DNA from: Arcticibacter sp. | GTDB lineage: Bacteria; Bacteroidota; Bacteroidia; 2-12-FULL-35-15 | NCBI GenBank assembly: GCA_021155045.1 | Contig: JAJNQB010000021.1 | Location: forward strand, 124,001 to 188,000 | Direction: 5' to 3' | DNA: 64,000 nt | Shown: piece by piece, positions 44,603 through 53,344 of the stretch | How the letters are laid out: each line of letters starts with the position of its first letter | How positions within the stretch are numbered: position 1 is the stretch's first letter | Notes under the pieces: generated by a model | Databases searched by the model: none | The model's input: only the letters and a program-made list of their open reading frames with translations | What the model was told of the DNA's origin: nothing | Translations under genes and position numbers: made by a program

Positions 44603-45145
44603 TTAACGTAATCCTAAAAGTTCTATTTCGTAAACTACCGATGCTTGTGCTGGAATTTTGCTTTCGTCACCAATTAAACCATGAGCCAAATGCGAAGGAA
44701 CAATAAATACGGCTTTGTCGCCAACGTGTAAGTATTGTATTCCTTCATGTATTCCACTTTCTACATTATCTTGCCCAATTAAAAACTCTCGTACACCATC
44801 TTTCTCTGATGTGTAACACAATGTCCCATCTAATAAACTTATCTTATAATTTACTTTTGCAAATTTATCGTTTGTAGCTTGCTCTCCTTTTCCTTTCGAA
44901 ACAATCATATACCTTACTCCTGTTCCTGTGGTTGTCATTTCCCAATTTCGATGAGCGATGTATTGATTTATTTCATCGTTCTCTCGTTTCAAATACATTT
45001 TATTTGCTTCTATTAGCTTATCTTGAAACTGCTTGCTTGTAAAATTTGGCACTTTCACTTTTTCAACTTTAGGTTCGTTTCCACAAGAAGTAAGCAATAA
45101 GCAGAGTGTTGTTAAATACAGTAAATAAAAACTATACTTATACAT
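44603..45145 (-). CDS. gldI: GldI-like gliding-motility lipoprotein (FKBP fold)
   Basis: A 180-residue lipoprotein (lipobox LLLTSC) with one FKBP domain. The pattern INQYIAHRNWEMTTTGTGVRY, IHEGIQYLHVGDKA, VPSHLAHGLIGDESKIP and VVYEIELLGL is the one I associate with GldI. GldI in Flavobacterium johnsoniae is a peptidyl-prolyl isomerase-like protein required for gliding, a type IX secretion-linked function. Position after an nrnA-like DHH gene and ndk also matches the gldI locus as I recall it. It would act in the periplasm. Confidence 0.83.
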   Translation of the reverse strand: MYKYSFYLLYLTTLCLLLTSCGNEPKVEKVKVPNFTSKQFQDKLIEANKMYLKRENDEINQYIAHRNWEMTTTGTGVRYMIVSKGKGEQATNDKFAKVNYKISLLDGTLCYTSEKDGVREFLIGQDNVESGIHEGIQYLHVGDKAVFIVPSHLAHGLIGDESKIPAQASVVYEIELLGLR

Positions 45146-45152
45146 AATTTGG

Positions 45153-46172
45153 TTACTTTTTAGAATTTAATTGTTTTTTGTATTGAGGAAGTAATGCAAC
45201 AAATTTACTTATTGTTTCATCCATCGACAATTCGCTCATTCCTCCAGCAGCATTGGCATGCCCGCCTCCATCAAAATGATTTCGTGAAAATACATTTACA
45301 TCAAAATTACCTTTTGAGCGAAAAGATGTTTTAATAATTCCATCTCTTTCTACAAAAAATGCGGCAAAACGTATTCCTTCAATTGACAAAGCATAATTTA
45401 CAACACCTTCTGTATCTCCTTTTTTATAATTAAAACGCTGCAACTCATCATTTGTTAAACTAAAAAATGCTGTTCTATAATCATTAAAAACAGTTAATTT
45501 TTCTGCTAAACAAAAACCAAGCAATTTCAATTTACTCTCAGTATTTCCATCATAAATACGTTCATGCACATCGGCATTTGATGCTCCAGCACCAATTAAA
45601 TGTGCAATTACCCTGTGTGTTTTTGATGATGTTGAAGGAAAACGAAATGAACCAGTATCAGTCATAATACCAGTATAAATACATTCAGCAACAGCTTTGT
45701 TGATTAATTTTAAATCGCCCATCATAGTAATAAAATCAAACACTAATTCACAAGTGGAACTTGCTTTGGTATCATGCAACATATACTTTGCATAATTCTC
45801 TGGCATTAAATGGTGGTCAATTAATATTTTTGGTGCTTTTGCTTTTTGAATTTCGGGACCAAGTTTATCAATTCGTTTTAAGGAATTAAAATCAAGCGTA
45901 AATATCAATTCTGCCTTCATCACAGCATCTTTCGCTTTTTTCGAATTTTTAGAAAAATCAACAACAGAATCATTTCCTTTCATCCAATCCAAAAAAGTAG
46001 GATAATCGTTTGGAGTGATTACCGTTACTTTATGTTTTTTTTGAATTAAATAATTATACAAACCTAAGGAAGAACCCATAGCATCGCCATCTGGCGACCA
46101 ATGTGTAACAATCACTATTTTTTTAGGCTTTGCTAAAAGGGTTTTTAATTCAATAATCTGTTTTGCGTTCAA
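45153..46172 (-). CDS. DHH/DHHA1 phosphoesterase (NrnA-like)
   Basis: A 339-residue protein with the DHH motifs HWSPDGDAMGSSLGLY, FTLDFNS, LIDHHLMPENY and a C-terminal DHHA1 domain ending GGGHANAAGGMSE. Members degrade short RNA (nanoRNA) and 3'-phosphoadenosine 5'-phosphate, or cleave cyclic dinucleotides when fused to other domains; none is fused here. It is the first gene of the minus-strand unit leading into gldI and the FKBP series (7 bp gap). TAAATTTG at 46195-46202 on the minus strand may be its -7 box. Confidence 0.9.
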   Translation of the reverse strand: MNAKQIIELKTLLAKPKKIVIVTHWSPDGDAMGSSLGLYNYLIQKKHKVTVITPNDYPTFLDWMKGNDSVVDFSKNSKKAKDAVMKAELIFTLDFNSLKRIDKLGPEIQKAKAPKILIDHHLMPENYAKYMLHDTKASSTCELVFDFITMMGDLKLINKAVAECIYTGIMTDTGSFRFPSTSSKTHRVIAHLIGAGASNADVHERIYDGNTESKLKLLGFCLAEKLTVFNDYRTAFFSLTNDELQRFNYKKGDTEGVVNYALSIEGIRFAAFFVERDGIIKTSFRSKGNFDVNVFSRNHFDGGGHANAAGGMSELSMDETISKFVALLPQYKKQLNSKK

Positions 46173-46269
46173 TTTCTTAGATATTTTTGAAATACAAATT
46201 TACAATAATTTACCGTATGGATATTTTTTATAATTTCGCAGCCGAATTAAAAAACAACATAAATTAAAA

Positions 46270-46689
46270 ATGGCTACAAATAGAACTTTTACAATGGTTA
46301 AACCTGATGCTGTTGCAAGTAACAACATTGGCGGAATATTAAAAATGATTAACGAAGCTGGTTTCAGAATCATTGCAATGAAATACACAAAATTAAGTGC
46401 TGAAGCTGCTGGAACTTTTTATGAAGTACACAAGGAACGTCCTTTTTATGGCGAACTAGTTGAATACATGAGTAGCGGACCTATTGTAGCTGCAATTCTT
46501 GAAAAAGAAAATGCAGTAGCCGACTTCAGAAAATTAATTGGTGCTACAGACCCAGCACAAGCGGAAGATGGTACTATCAGAAAGGTATATGCTGAATCAA
46601 AAGCTAAAAATGCTGTTCATGGTTCTGATAGCGATGAAAATGCAGCTATTGAAGGTGATTTTTTCTTTTCTAAATTAGAAAGACCATAA
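46270..46689 (+). CDS. ndk: Nucleoside diphosphate kinase
   Basis: A 139-residue enzyme that phosphorylates NDPs through a phosphohistidine. The active site NAVHGSDSDENA places the catalytic His at 117; Lys11 in MVKPDAV is the conserved phosphate contact. Length is standard. It is divergent from the nrnA-like gene and convergent with the pabA-type gene, with a shared terminator at its 3' end. Confidence 0.97.
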   Translation: MATNRTFTMVKPDAVASNNIGGILKMINEAGFRIIAMKYTKLSAEAAGTFYEVHKERPFYGELVEYMSSGPIVAAILEKENAVADFRKLIGATDPAQAEDGTIRKVYAESKAKNAVHGSDSDENAAIEGDFFFSKLERP

Positions 46690-46710
46690 TCTTAATGATC
46701 AATTATTTTT

Positions 46711-46746
46711 AAAAAGCTCTTTTGTAAAACCAGAAGGGCTTTTTTT
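46711..46746. terminator. Terminator after ndk
   Basis: AAAAAGCTCTT and AAGGGCTTTTT form an 11 bp stem with one G-T pair, followed by a T run. It lies 21 bp after the ndk stop and overlaps the last codon of the convergent pabA/trpG gene, so it may serve both. Confidence 0.8.
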
Positions 46747-47332
46747 ATTCTTCCAACCAATTATTAATAATTTGTTCTCCGTATTCCGACAAAATTGATT
46801 CAGGATGAAATTGCACTCCTTTAACAGAAAATATTTTATGGGATAACGCCATTATATTATTAGCCCCATCAACAGCATCAATAGAAAGGCATTCAGGCAA
46901 ATCAACAGAATCAACAACCCAAGAATGATAACGCCCCACATTAAATTTTCTTGGGCAATTATTAAAAATAAAATTTTCTTCTGTTATTTCAATTTCTGTT
47001 GCAACTCCATGAAAAACATGTTCTAAATTTTTAAGTTTTGCTCCAAAAGCCTCTCCTATTGCTTGCAAACCCAAGCAAACACCAAATATATTTTTTTTAG
47101 CTGCATACATTTTTATTAATTCAGGCATTATGCCTGCATCTTTTGGCAAACCGGGTCCTGGTGATAAAAGTATTTTATGGTACTGATTTATTTGTGTTAA
47201 ATTAATTTCATCATTTCTAAAAACATCAAATTGAATATTGCTTACTTTTTCAACCAAATGAACTAAATTATAGGTAAAACTATCGTAGTTATCAAGTATT
47301 AAAAGTTTTTGAGAAGACGAATTATTTTCCAT
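46745..47332 (-). CDS. Anthranilate / aminodeoxychorismate synthase glutaminase subunit
   Basis: A 195-residue class I glutamine amidotransferase. The catalytic triad is visible: GVCLGLQAIG (Cys86) and QFHPES (His176, Glu178), with the oxyanion segment LSPGPGLPKDAG. It supplies ammonia to a chorismate-using partner, either TrpE (tryptophan) or PabB (folate). No partner gene is in the window. Because there is no trp operon around it, PabA is somewhat more likely, but the two cannot be told apart here. It starts 8 bp after the helicase gene ends. Confidence 0.9.
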   Translation of the reverse strand: MENNSSSQKLLILDNYDSFTYNLVHLVEKVSNIQFDVFRNDEINLTQINQYHKILLSPGPGLPKDAGIMPELIKMYAAKKNIFGVCLGLQAIGEAFGAKLKNLEHVFHGVATEIEITEENFIFNNCPRKFNVGRYHSWVVDSVDLPECLSIDAVDGANNIMALSHKIFSVKGVQFHPESILSEYGEQIINNWLEE

Positions 47333-47340
47333 TATTCAAA

Positions 47341-49587
47341 TTATTTTTTTGAATTCAAATAAAACGCCATTGCAAATTTTATTTCAGAATAGGAATATTC
47401 ATCCCCAAGATGCTGTTTTATTGGACCATACAAAGTTGTATCTAATGTATTGGAAACAGCAATAATGTGTTCCATTTTTTCTTTTTCTACAAATTCAGAA
47501 ACATTTAATAAGCCCAGAGAAACATAATATGCCAAATGTCCTTCAATGGTAACTTCAGCCATACCTCTTTCTAAAGCAATACTTTCAATTGATTTTGATT
47601 GTTTGTAAAGGTCGTAGCTTATTTTTTTTGTATCAGGTTTTTCTTTCTTTTCCGTTTTTGCTTTTCGTTCCCGTTTAGGTTTAATTTCAATTGATGCTAA
47701 CTCTACAATACGTTCAGCATTCTGCTCTTTTGAATTTATTGTTTCCCTTGAAAATTCTTCATTAGCATTGGAAGTAGTTACCATTGAATCTGCTTTATTC
47801 AACAGCTGAATTTGTTTAAAAAATAATGCGTCCAACTCCATTAATTCTTGCAAATATGCTTTGATACGTTTTTCGTTTTTAAGCTTTTCAATTTGGTTTA
47901 AAATTGCTCTCGAAGATTTTTTCAGTAAGGGTATAAAATGATTTTTTGCTGCAAAAACACGCTCTTTAAGTGTAAGCTTGTAATCATCATTTTTGTTTTC
48001 AAAAATAAAATGAAGTTGATTTATAAATTTATCAGCAATTAGTTTATAAGCTTCAAAATCCTGTTTAAAATCATTTGCCCAACTAAAATATTTTTGTTTT
48101 ACCGACTTTTGTTCGTCTTTTTGGTATGTTTCGAGATGTTGAGACAAAGCAATATTAATTGAACTTAAATTAAAGCAAGAAGTAATATAGTTTTTTAAAA
48201 ACAAAAACGATTCTGTTTTCAATACTAAATTTATTTCATCAGTTGAATTTTTAGACTCCGAAAATTCGGCAATATTTTCATCCACATTTAAGCTATTTAC
48301 ATTTATGGGAGAAGAAAGAATTAATCCATTTAAACTTGTAAGACGGGACAAAGCAACATAAACTTGTCCAGGAGCAAATGCACTTTCAATATCGATAATT
48401 GCTTTTTCAAATGTTAAACCTTGACTTTTATGAACGGTAATTGCCCACGCCAATTTAATTGGATATTGCGTAAATGTTCCAACTACTTTTTCTTCTATTT
48501 CATTTGTAACTTCATTTAAAGAGTATTTTACATTTTCCCATTTATATTGTTCGATAACTATCGTTTTTGGGGAATCGCTAAATGTTATCTCAATTGAATC
48601 ATCATCGATGTTTGAAACTGTTCCTATTTTTCCATTAAAAAATCGTTGAGCACCTGTTGGGTCATTTTTGATAAACATAACTTGAGCACCCTTTTTTAAT
48701 TCCAAATTATTTTCAACAGGATAAGCATATTCATTAAAATCGCCCCAGATATCAGCTTTGAAAAAATAAGATTTGAATTGCAAGCTATTCAACGAATCGC
48801 TATTTATTTTATCGGCTTTATAATTATGTGTTGTTAAATGAATATAACTATCAATGATATTTGTTTTGAAATTCGGCTTATAATAACTGTTTAAAGTTTC
48901 TATATCATTTTTTGTTACTTGGTTTGTTCTTAAATTATTGAGAATTGAGATGAAAGTATTGTCTTGTTGGCGGTAAATTTTATCCAACTCCAAATACAAT
49001 GGCTTGTTGTTTTGTAATACTTGAGCATCAAAAAAGAAAGGTGTTTTATAATATTTTTTTAAGTAATTCCACTCATCATCTTTCACAACCGGAGGCAATT
49101 GAAGCATATCACCAATAAACAACACTTGAACTCCACCAAAAGGCAAATGATTTTTTTTTCTTATGCCTTTTAAAACTGTATCAATAGCATCAACAATATC
49201 AGCACGCAACATACTCACTTCATCAATTATTAGCAATTCAATCTCTTGAATTAATTTTCTTTTTGTACCACCTAATTGTAAATTTTTAAATAAAGTAGCT
49301 GGTGTATTTATTTTTGAATTTTCAGTAAAATTTACTGCGGCATTTCTATCGGGAATAAATGCACCAAAAGGCAATTGAAAAAGAGAATGAATAGTTGCTC
49401 CTCCGGCATTAATAGCGGCTATTCCGGTTGGTGCTACTATCACAGCATTTTTATAGGTATGTTTAATGATGTATTTTAAAAATGTTGTTTTTCCTGTTCC
49501 TGCTTTTCCTGTTAAAAAAACATTTTTATTGGTATTATTAACAAATTTGGATGCAATAGAAGAAATATTTGTATCGGTATTAATCAT
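47341..49587 (-). CDS. Pif1/RecD-like superfamily 1 helicase with C-terminal HTH
   Basis: A 748-residue ATPase. Motifs in order: Walker A GKAGTGKTTFLKYI near 30, PTGIAAINAGGATIHSLF, Walker B LIIDEVSMLRADIVD, GDMLQLPPVV, and the C-terminal helicase motifs TVHKSQGLTFEKAIID and QVYVALSRLTSLNGL. The last 100 residues carry a basic linker and a helix-turn-helix like that of RecQ/HTH_40 proteins (SIESIALERGMAEVTIEGHLAYY). This layout is common in Bacteroidota Pif1-like proteins. Roles may include resolving structured DNA; the window has several strong hairpin repeats. Confidence 0.9.
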   Translation of the reverse strand: MINTDTNISSIASKFVNNTNKNVFLTGKAGTGKTTFLKYIIKHTYKNAVIVAPTGIAAINAGGATIHSLFQLPFGAFIPDRNAAVNFTENSKINTPATLFKNLQLGGTKRKLIQEIELLIIDEVSMLRADIVDAIDTVLKGIRKKNHLPFGGVQVLFIGDMLQLPPVVKDDEWNYLKKYYKTPFFFDAQVLQNNKPLYLELDKIYRQQDNTFISILNNLRTNQVTKNDIETLNSYYKPNFKTNIIDSYIHLTTHNYKADKINSDSLNSLQFKSYFFKADIWGDFNEYAYPVENNLELKKGAQVMFIKNDPTGAQRFFNGKIGTVSNIDDDSIEITFSDSPKTIVIEQYKWENVKYSLNEVTNEIEEKVVGTFTQYPIKLAWAITVHKSQGLTFEKAIIDIESAFAPGQVYVALSRLTSLNGLILSSPINVNSLNVDENIAEFSESKNSTDEINLVLKTESFLFLKNYITSCFNLSSINIALSQHLETYQKDEQKSVKQKYFSWANDFKQDFEAYKLIADKFINQLHFIFENKNDDYKLTLKERVFAAKNHFIPLLKKSSRAILNQIEKLKNEKRIKAYLQELMELDALFFKQIQLLNKADSMVTTSNANEEFSRETINSKEQNAERIVELASIEIKPKRERKAKTEKKEKPDTKKISYDLYKQSKSIESIALERGMAEVTIEGHLAYYVSLGLLNVSEFVEKEKMEHIIAVSNTLDTTLYGPIKQHLGDEYSYSEIKFAMAFYLNSKK

Positions 49588-49701
49588 AATAAAAAAATAA
49601 TTCTGCGAAGTTATAATATTTCTTTCGGAATAATACTTCTGTTTACCTCAATCCAAATGCTAGAGAGTTTCCAATAGAATATGAATTTGATAAAAGCAAA
49701 T

Positions 49702-52317
49702 TTATTCTTCTCTTTCCTTTTCTAAATATGTTTGTACAACTTCAATTGCATTATCAATTACATCACTTAATGCAGTTATAAAAGTGCCTGGCTTTGCCAT
49801 AGACAATGCATGTTTTAATGCTTCTACTTCTTTCGGAATATATTCGTAAGATTGGTTTGGATTTCCTTCAACAATTCCTTCAACTAAAAGTTTAACAATG
49901 TCTTCCGCTTTTCGTCCTCTCAAAAATTTATCTTGGCGAATAATTATATGGTCAAACATTTCCGTTGATATTCTTCCCATATCTCTAATGTCGCTATCTC
50001 TTCTATCTCCAGTTCCTGTAATAATTCCAATTTTGTATGGAGAATCTATAGTAGATAAAAATTCTTTTATCCCTCTGAAACCATCAGGATTATGAGCAAA
50101 ATCAATCATTACTTTATATTCTTTAAAATCAAATATATTCATACGACCCGGTGTTTGAGCTGCTGAAGGAATAAATGTTTCTAAACTCATTTTAATATCT
50201 TCAATAGTAAATCCATAAGTATATGATGCAAGGGTAGCAGCTAAAACATTATAAATCATAAATGTTACTTTACCCCCAAATGTCAATGGAATATGAGATG
50301 CTTTATCTACTCTAAATTTCCAATCACCTTTTTTTATGGTGATAAATCCATTTTCATAAATGGCAACTATTCCTCCTTGTTTACAATGTTCAACAATCAC
50401 AGGGTTATTTTCATCAATACTGAAATACGCAATTTTACAATCTGTTGTTTTTGCAATTCCAACACAATGTTCATTATCTGCATTTAAAATAGCATAACCA
50501 TCTCGTTTTACAGCCCTTGCTACAACGCCTTTTACATTTGCCATGTCTTTTAATGTGTTTACATCCGACAATCCCATGTGATCTTCTTGAATATTTGTAA
50601 CCACAGCAATATCACATTTTCCAAATCCTAAACCTGAGCGCAAAATTCCACCACGGGCAGTTTCTAATACAGCAAACTCAACAGTTGGGTCTTTTAAAAT
50701 AAATTCTGCACTAATAGGACCTGTTGTATCCCCTTTTGTAAGCATAGAATTTTGGACATAAATTCCATCAGATGTTGTAAAGCCTACTCTAAACCCATTA
50801 TTTTTTACAATGTGTGCAATTAATCTTGTAGTAGTTGTTTTTCCATTTGTTCCAGTAATTGCAATGATTGGAATCCTACACGATTTTCCTGGAGGGTACA
50901 ACATATCAATAACAGGAGCTGCAACATTGCGAGGCAATCCATTTGCTGGTGCTAAATGCATTCTAAATCCAGGAGCGGCATTTACTTCCAAAACAACGCC
51001 ACCTGTTACTTCCAAAGGTTCACTCAGATTAGAAGCCATAATATCAATTCCGCAAATATCTAATCCAATAACACGCGAAATGCGTTCACAAATAAAAATA
51101 TTGTGAGGATGAACAATGTCTGTTACATCTGTAGAAGTACCACCAGTACTTAAGTTTGCTGTTCCTTTTAAATAACAACGTTCATTTTTTTTCAAAACAG
51201 TTTCTAATGTATAGCCAGCTTTTGCCAGTTGATCATCCGTTTCTTTATCAACTGTAATTTCAGTTAAAACATTTTCATGTCCGTATCCCCTTCTTGGGTC
51301 GCTATTTTCTTTATCAACCAATTGCTGAATTGTAGATTTTCCATCTCCTATAACATGCGCTGGCTCACGTAATGCTGCCGCAGTAAATTTATTATTGATA
51401 ACTAATACTCTGAAATCATAACCAGTAATGAATTTTTCTACAATTATTTTTCTCGAATATTTTTTTGCATGCTCAAATGCTTCTTTGGCTTCTTCTAATG
51501 TTTTAACATTAATAGATGCCCCTTTCCCATGATTGCCATCAAGCGGTTTAAAAACCAAAGGAAAGCCAACTTTTTCGATTGCATATTCTACTTCCGATTC
51601 ATTAACAATACAAACACCTTTTGCAACAGGAATAGCTGCATCTTGCAACATTCGTTTTGTTTCATCTTTATTGCTGGCAATATCTACAGCTATTGAACTT
51701 GTTTTATCAGTCATGGTTGCTCTAAACCTTACTTGATTTTTTCCATAACCTAGCTGAACAAGCGATTGATTGTTTAATCTGATAAATGGAATATCTCTAG
51801 CTACAGCTTCATCAACAATACTTCCTGTGCTTGGACCAAATCGCTCACGTTCACGCATTTCGCGCATTACTTTAATATCATTCTCTAAATCATATTCATT
51901 TCCAGCAATTAAGGCTTCTGCAATTTGAACAGATGCCTTAGCAGCATAAATACCTACACTCTCTTCCATATAAGAAAAAACAACATGATACATTCCTAAT
52001 TGTCCTGTTCCTCTTGTTCTTCCATAGCCGCATTCCATTCCTGCTAATGTCTGAATTTCAAGTGCAATATGTTCAATTACATGCCCCATCCACGTTCCTT
52101 CTTTTACACGTTCAAAAAAACCGCCTTTATGGTTTTTGGAACAACGATGACTAAACATTGAAGGAAACATCTTTTCCAAACGCTCAGAAAAACCTTTGAT
52201 TTTATCGGTAGGCAACTCTTCTAGCTCCTCCAAATCCAGTTTCATGATAATTAATTTTTTTCGGTAGTTCGACCAATAATTTGGCCCTCTCAATGCTTTT
52301 ACATCAATAATTTTCAT
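49702..52317 (-). CDS. cphA: Cyanophycin synthetase
   Basis: An 871-residue enzyme that polymerises Asp and Arg into multi-L-arginyl-poly-L-aspartate using ATP. The N-terminal region begins KIIDVKALRGPNYWS, as in CphA. An ATP-grasp domain follows (FPLVFKPLDGNHGKGASINV). The C-terminal half is a Mur-ligase-like domain with P-loop ITGTNGKTTTTR, TTGPISAEFILKDP and TGTGDRRDSDI. Length matches the standard two-ligase CphA. It is divergent from cyanophycinase (start-to-start 136 bp). A lone Mur ligase is excluded by the N-terminal and ATP-grasp parts. Confidence 0.95.
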   Translation of the reverse strand: MKIIDVKALRGPNYWSNYRKKLIIMKLDLEELEELPTDKIKGFSERLEKMFPSMFSHRCSKNHKGGFFERVKEGTWMGHVIEHIALEIQTLAGMECGYGRTRGTGQLGMYHVVFSYMEESVGIYAAKASVQIAEALIAGNEYDLENDIKVMREMRERERFGPSTGSIVDEAVARDIPFIRLNNQSLVQLGYGKNQVRFRATMTDKTSSIAVDIASNKDETKRMLQDAAIPVAKGVCIVNESEVEYAIEKVGFPLVFKPLDGNHGKGASINVKTLEEAKEAFEHAKKYSRKIIVEKFITGYDFRVLVINNKFTAAALREPAHVIGDGKSTIQQLVDKENSDPRRGYGHENVLTEITVDKETDDQLAKAGYTLETVLKKNERCYLKGTANLSTGGTSTDVTDIVHPHNIFICERISRVIGLDICGIDIMASNLSEPLEVTGGVVLEVNAAPGFRMHLAPANGLPRNVAAPVIDMLYPPGKSCRIPIIAITGTNGKTTTTRLIAHIVKNNGFRVGFTTSDGIYVQNSMLTKGDTTGPISAEFILKDPTVEFAVLETARGGILRSGLGFGKCDIAVVTNIQEDHMGLSDVNTLKDMANVKGVVARAVKRDGYAILNADNEHCVGIAKTTDCKIAYFSIDENNPVIVEHCKQGGIVAIYENGFITIKKGDWKFRVDKASHIPLTFGGKVTFMIYNVLAATLASYTYGFTIEDIKMSLETFIPSAAQTPGRMNIFDFKEYKVMIDFAHNPDGFRGIKEFLSTIDSPYKIGIITGTGDRRDSDIRDMGRISTEMFDHIIIRQDKFLRGRKAEDIVKLLVEGIVEGNPNQSYEYIPKEVEALKHALSMAKPGTFITALSDVIDNAIEVVQTYLEKEREE

Positions 52318-52430
52318 ATTTCAAGTTTATTTTGCTCCAAAATAGCTTTTGTTTTTTATATAAACAATATAGTGTTTAAAATAATATTATAAATGATACT
52401 TGAATTCTAAAAATATAACAACGATTTAGT

Positions 52431-52438
52431 TAGATTTG
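52431..52438 (+). promoter_or_regulatory. TAGATTTG -7 box upstream of cphB
   Basis: TAGATTTG fits TAnnTTTG and lies 15 bp before ATG 52454, giving a very short leader. It overlaps the beginning of the open frame and argues against the upstream TTG as start. Confidence 0.4.
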
Positions 52439-52453
52439 CGTACTAAATTTTTT

Positions 52454-53335
52454 ATGCAAATGAATAAACCTAAAGGTAAGTTAGTAATAATTGGAGGCTC
52501 TGTGGATAAAGGAAGTTTTTCTGAAAGCGAAGCAGACTTAAAAAGAAATTTAATATTTTTTGAAAAAGGAATATTAAAAAGAATAACCATAGAATCAGCA
52601 AGAGGCAATTTATCTAGAATTGAAATAATTACCACCGCTTCTAGTATTCCAGAAGAAGTTGGAGCAGAATATGTAAAAGCATTTGCGCAATTAGATGTAT
52701 TAAATGTTGGCATCCTAAATATAAAAACACGCGAAGAAGCTAATCTGCCTGAAAACATCGAACGATTAAAAAATGCTGATGTAGCAATGTTTACTGGAGG
52801 AGATCAATTACGATTAACATCTATATTTGGAGGAACAGATTTTCATCATTTGTTATTGGATAAATATCATAATGAAAATTTCATAAAAGCAGGAACTTCT
52901 GCAGGAGCTGCTGCTAGCTCAAACAATATGATTTATCAAGGTAGCAGCCATGAAGCATTATTAAAAGGAGAAGTAAAAATAACAGGTGGCTTAGGTTTAA
53001 TAAACAACGTAATTGTGGATACACATTTTGTTCAACGAGGAAGAATTGGTAGATTGTTATACGCATGCGCTAGCAACCCAATAAATCTTGGAATCGGATT
53101 GGGTGAAGATACTGGGCTTTTAATCACAAATGGGAATGATATGGAGGCAATTGGTTCTGGGCTTGTTATGCTTGTGGATGCCACCCACATGAGAGATACA
53201 AACATTACTGATGTAGAAATGGGTGCACCTGTTTCAATTGAAAATCTTGTAGTTCATGTTATGTCTTTGGGCGACCATTACGATTTAAGAAATAAAAAAT
53301 TAACGATACATCATTCCAATGCCGTATCAAAATAG
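52454..53335 (+). CDS. cphB: Cyanophycinase
   Basis: A 293-residue serine peptidase of the S51 family that cuts cyanophycin to beta-Asp-Arg dipeptides. ATG 52454 or 52460 is the likely start. Motifs: KLVIIGGSVDKG, MFTGGDQLRL and the nucleophile GTSAGAAASS (Ser149), followed by DTHFVQRGRIGRL. There is no signal peptide, so it acts inside the cell on stored granules. It is divergent from cphA and convergent with an isoaspartyl peptidase, which would finish the breakdown. Confidence 0.94.
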   Translation: MQMNKPKGKLVIIGGSVDKGSFSESEADLKRNLIFFEKGILKRITIESARGNLSRIEIITTASSIPEEVGAEYVKAFAQLDVLNVGILNIKTREEANLPENIERLKNADVAMFTGGDQLRLTSIFGGTDFHHLLLDKYHNENFIKAGTSAGAAASSNNMIYQGSSHEALLKGEVKITGGLGLINNVIVDTHFVQRGRIGRLLYACASNPINLGIGLGEDTGLLITNGNDMEAIGSGLVMLVDATHMRDTNITDVEMGAPVSIENLVVHVMSLGDHYDLRNKKLTIHHSNAVSK

Positions 53336-53344
53336 TTATAAAAT

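Noticed and set aside
49702..52317. UDP-N-acetylmuramate ligase
   Set aside because: Only the C-terminal half is Mur-ligase-like; the CphA N-terminal region, ATP-grasp domain and neighbouring cyanophycinase identify cyanophycin synthetase.
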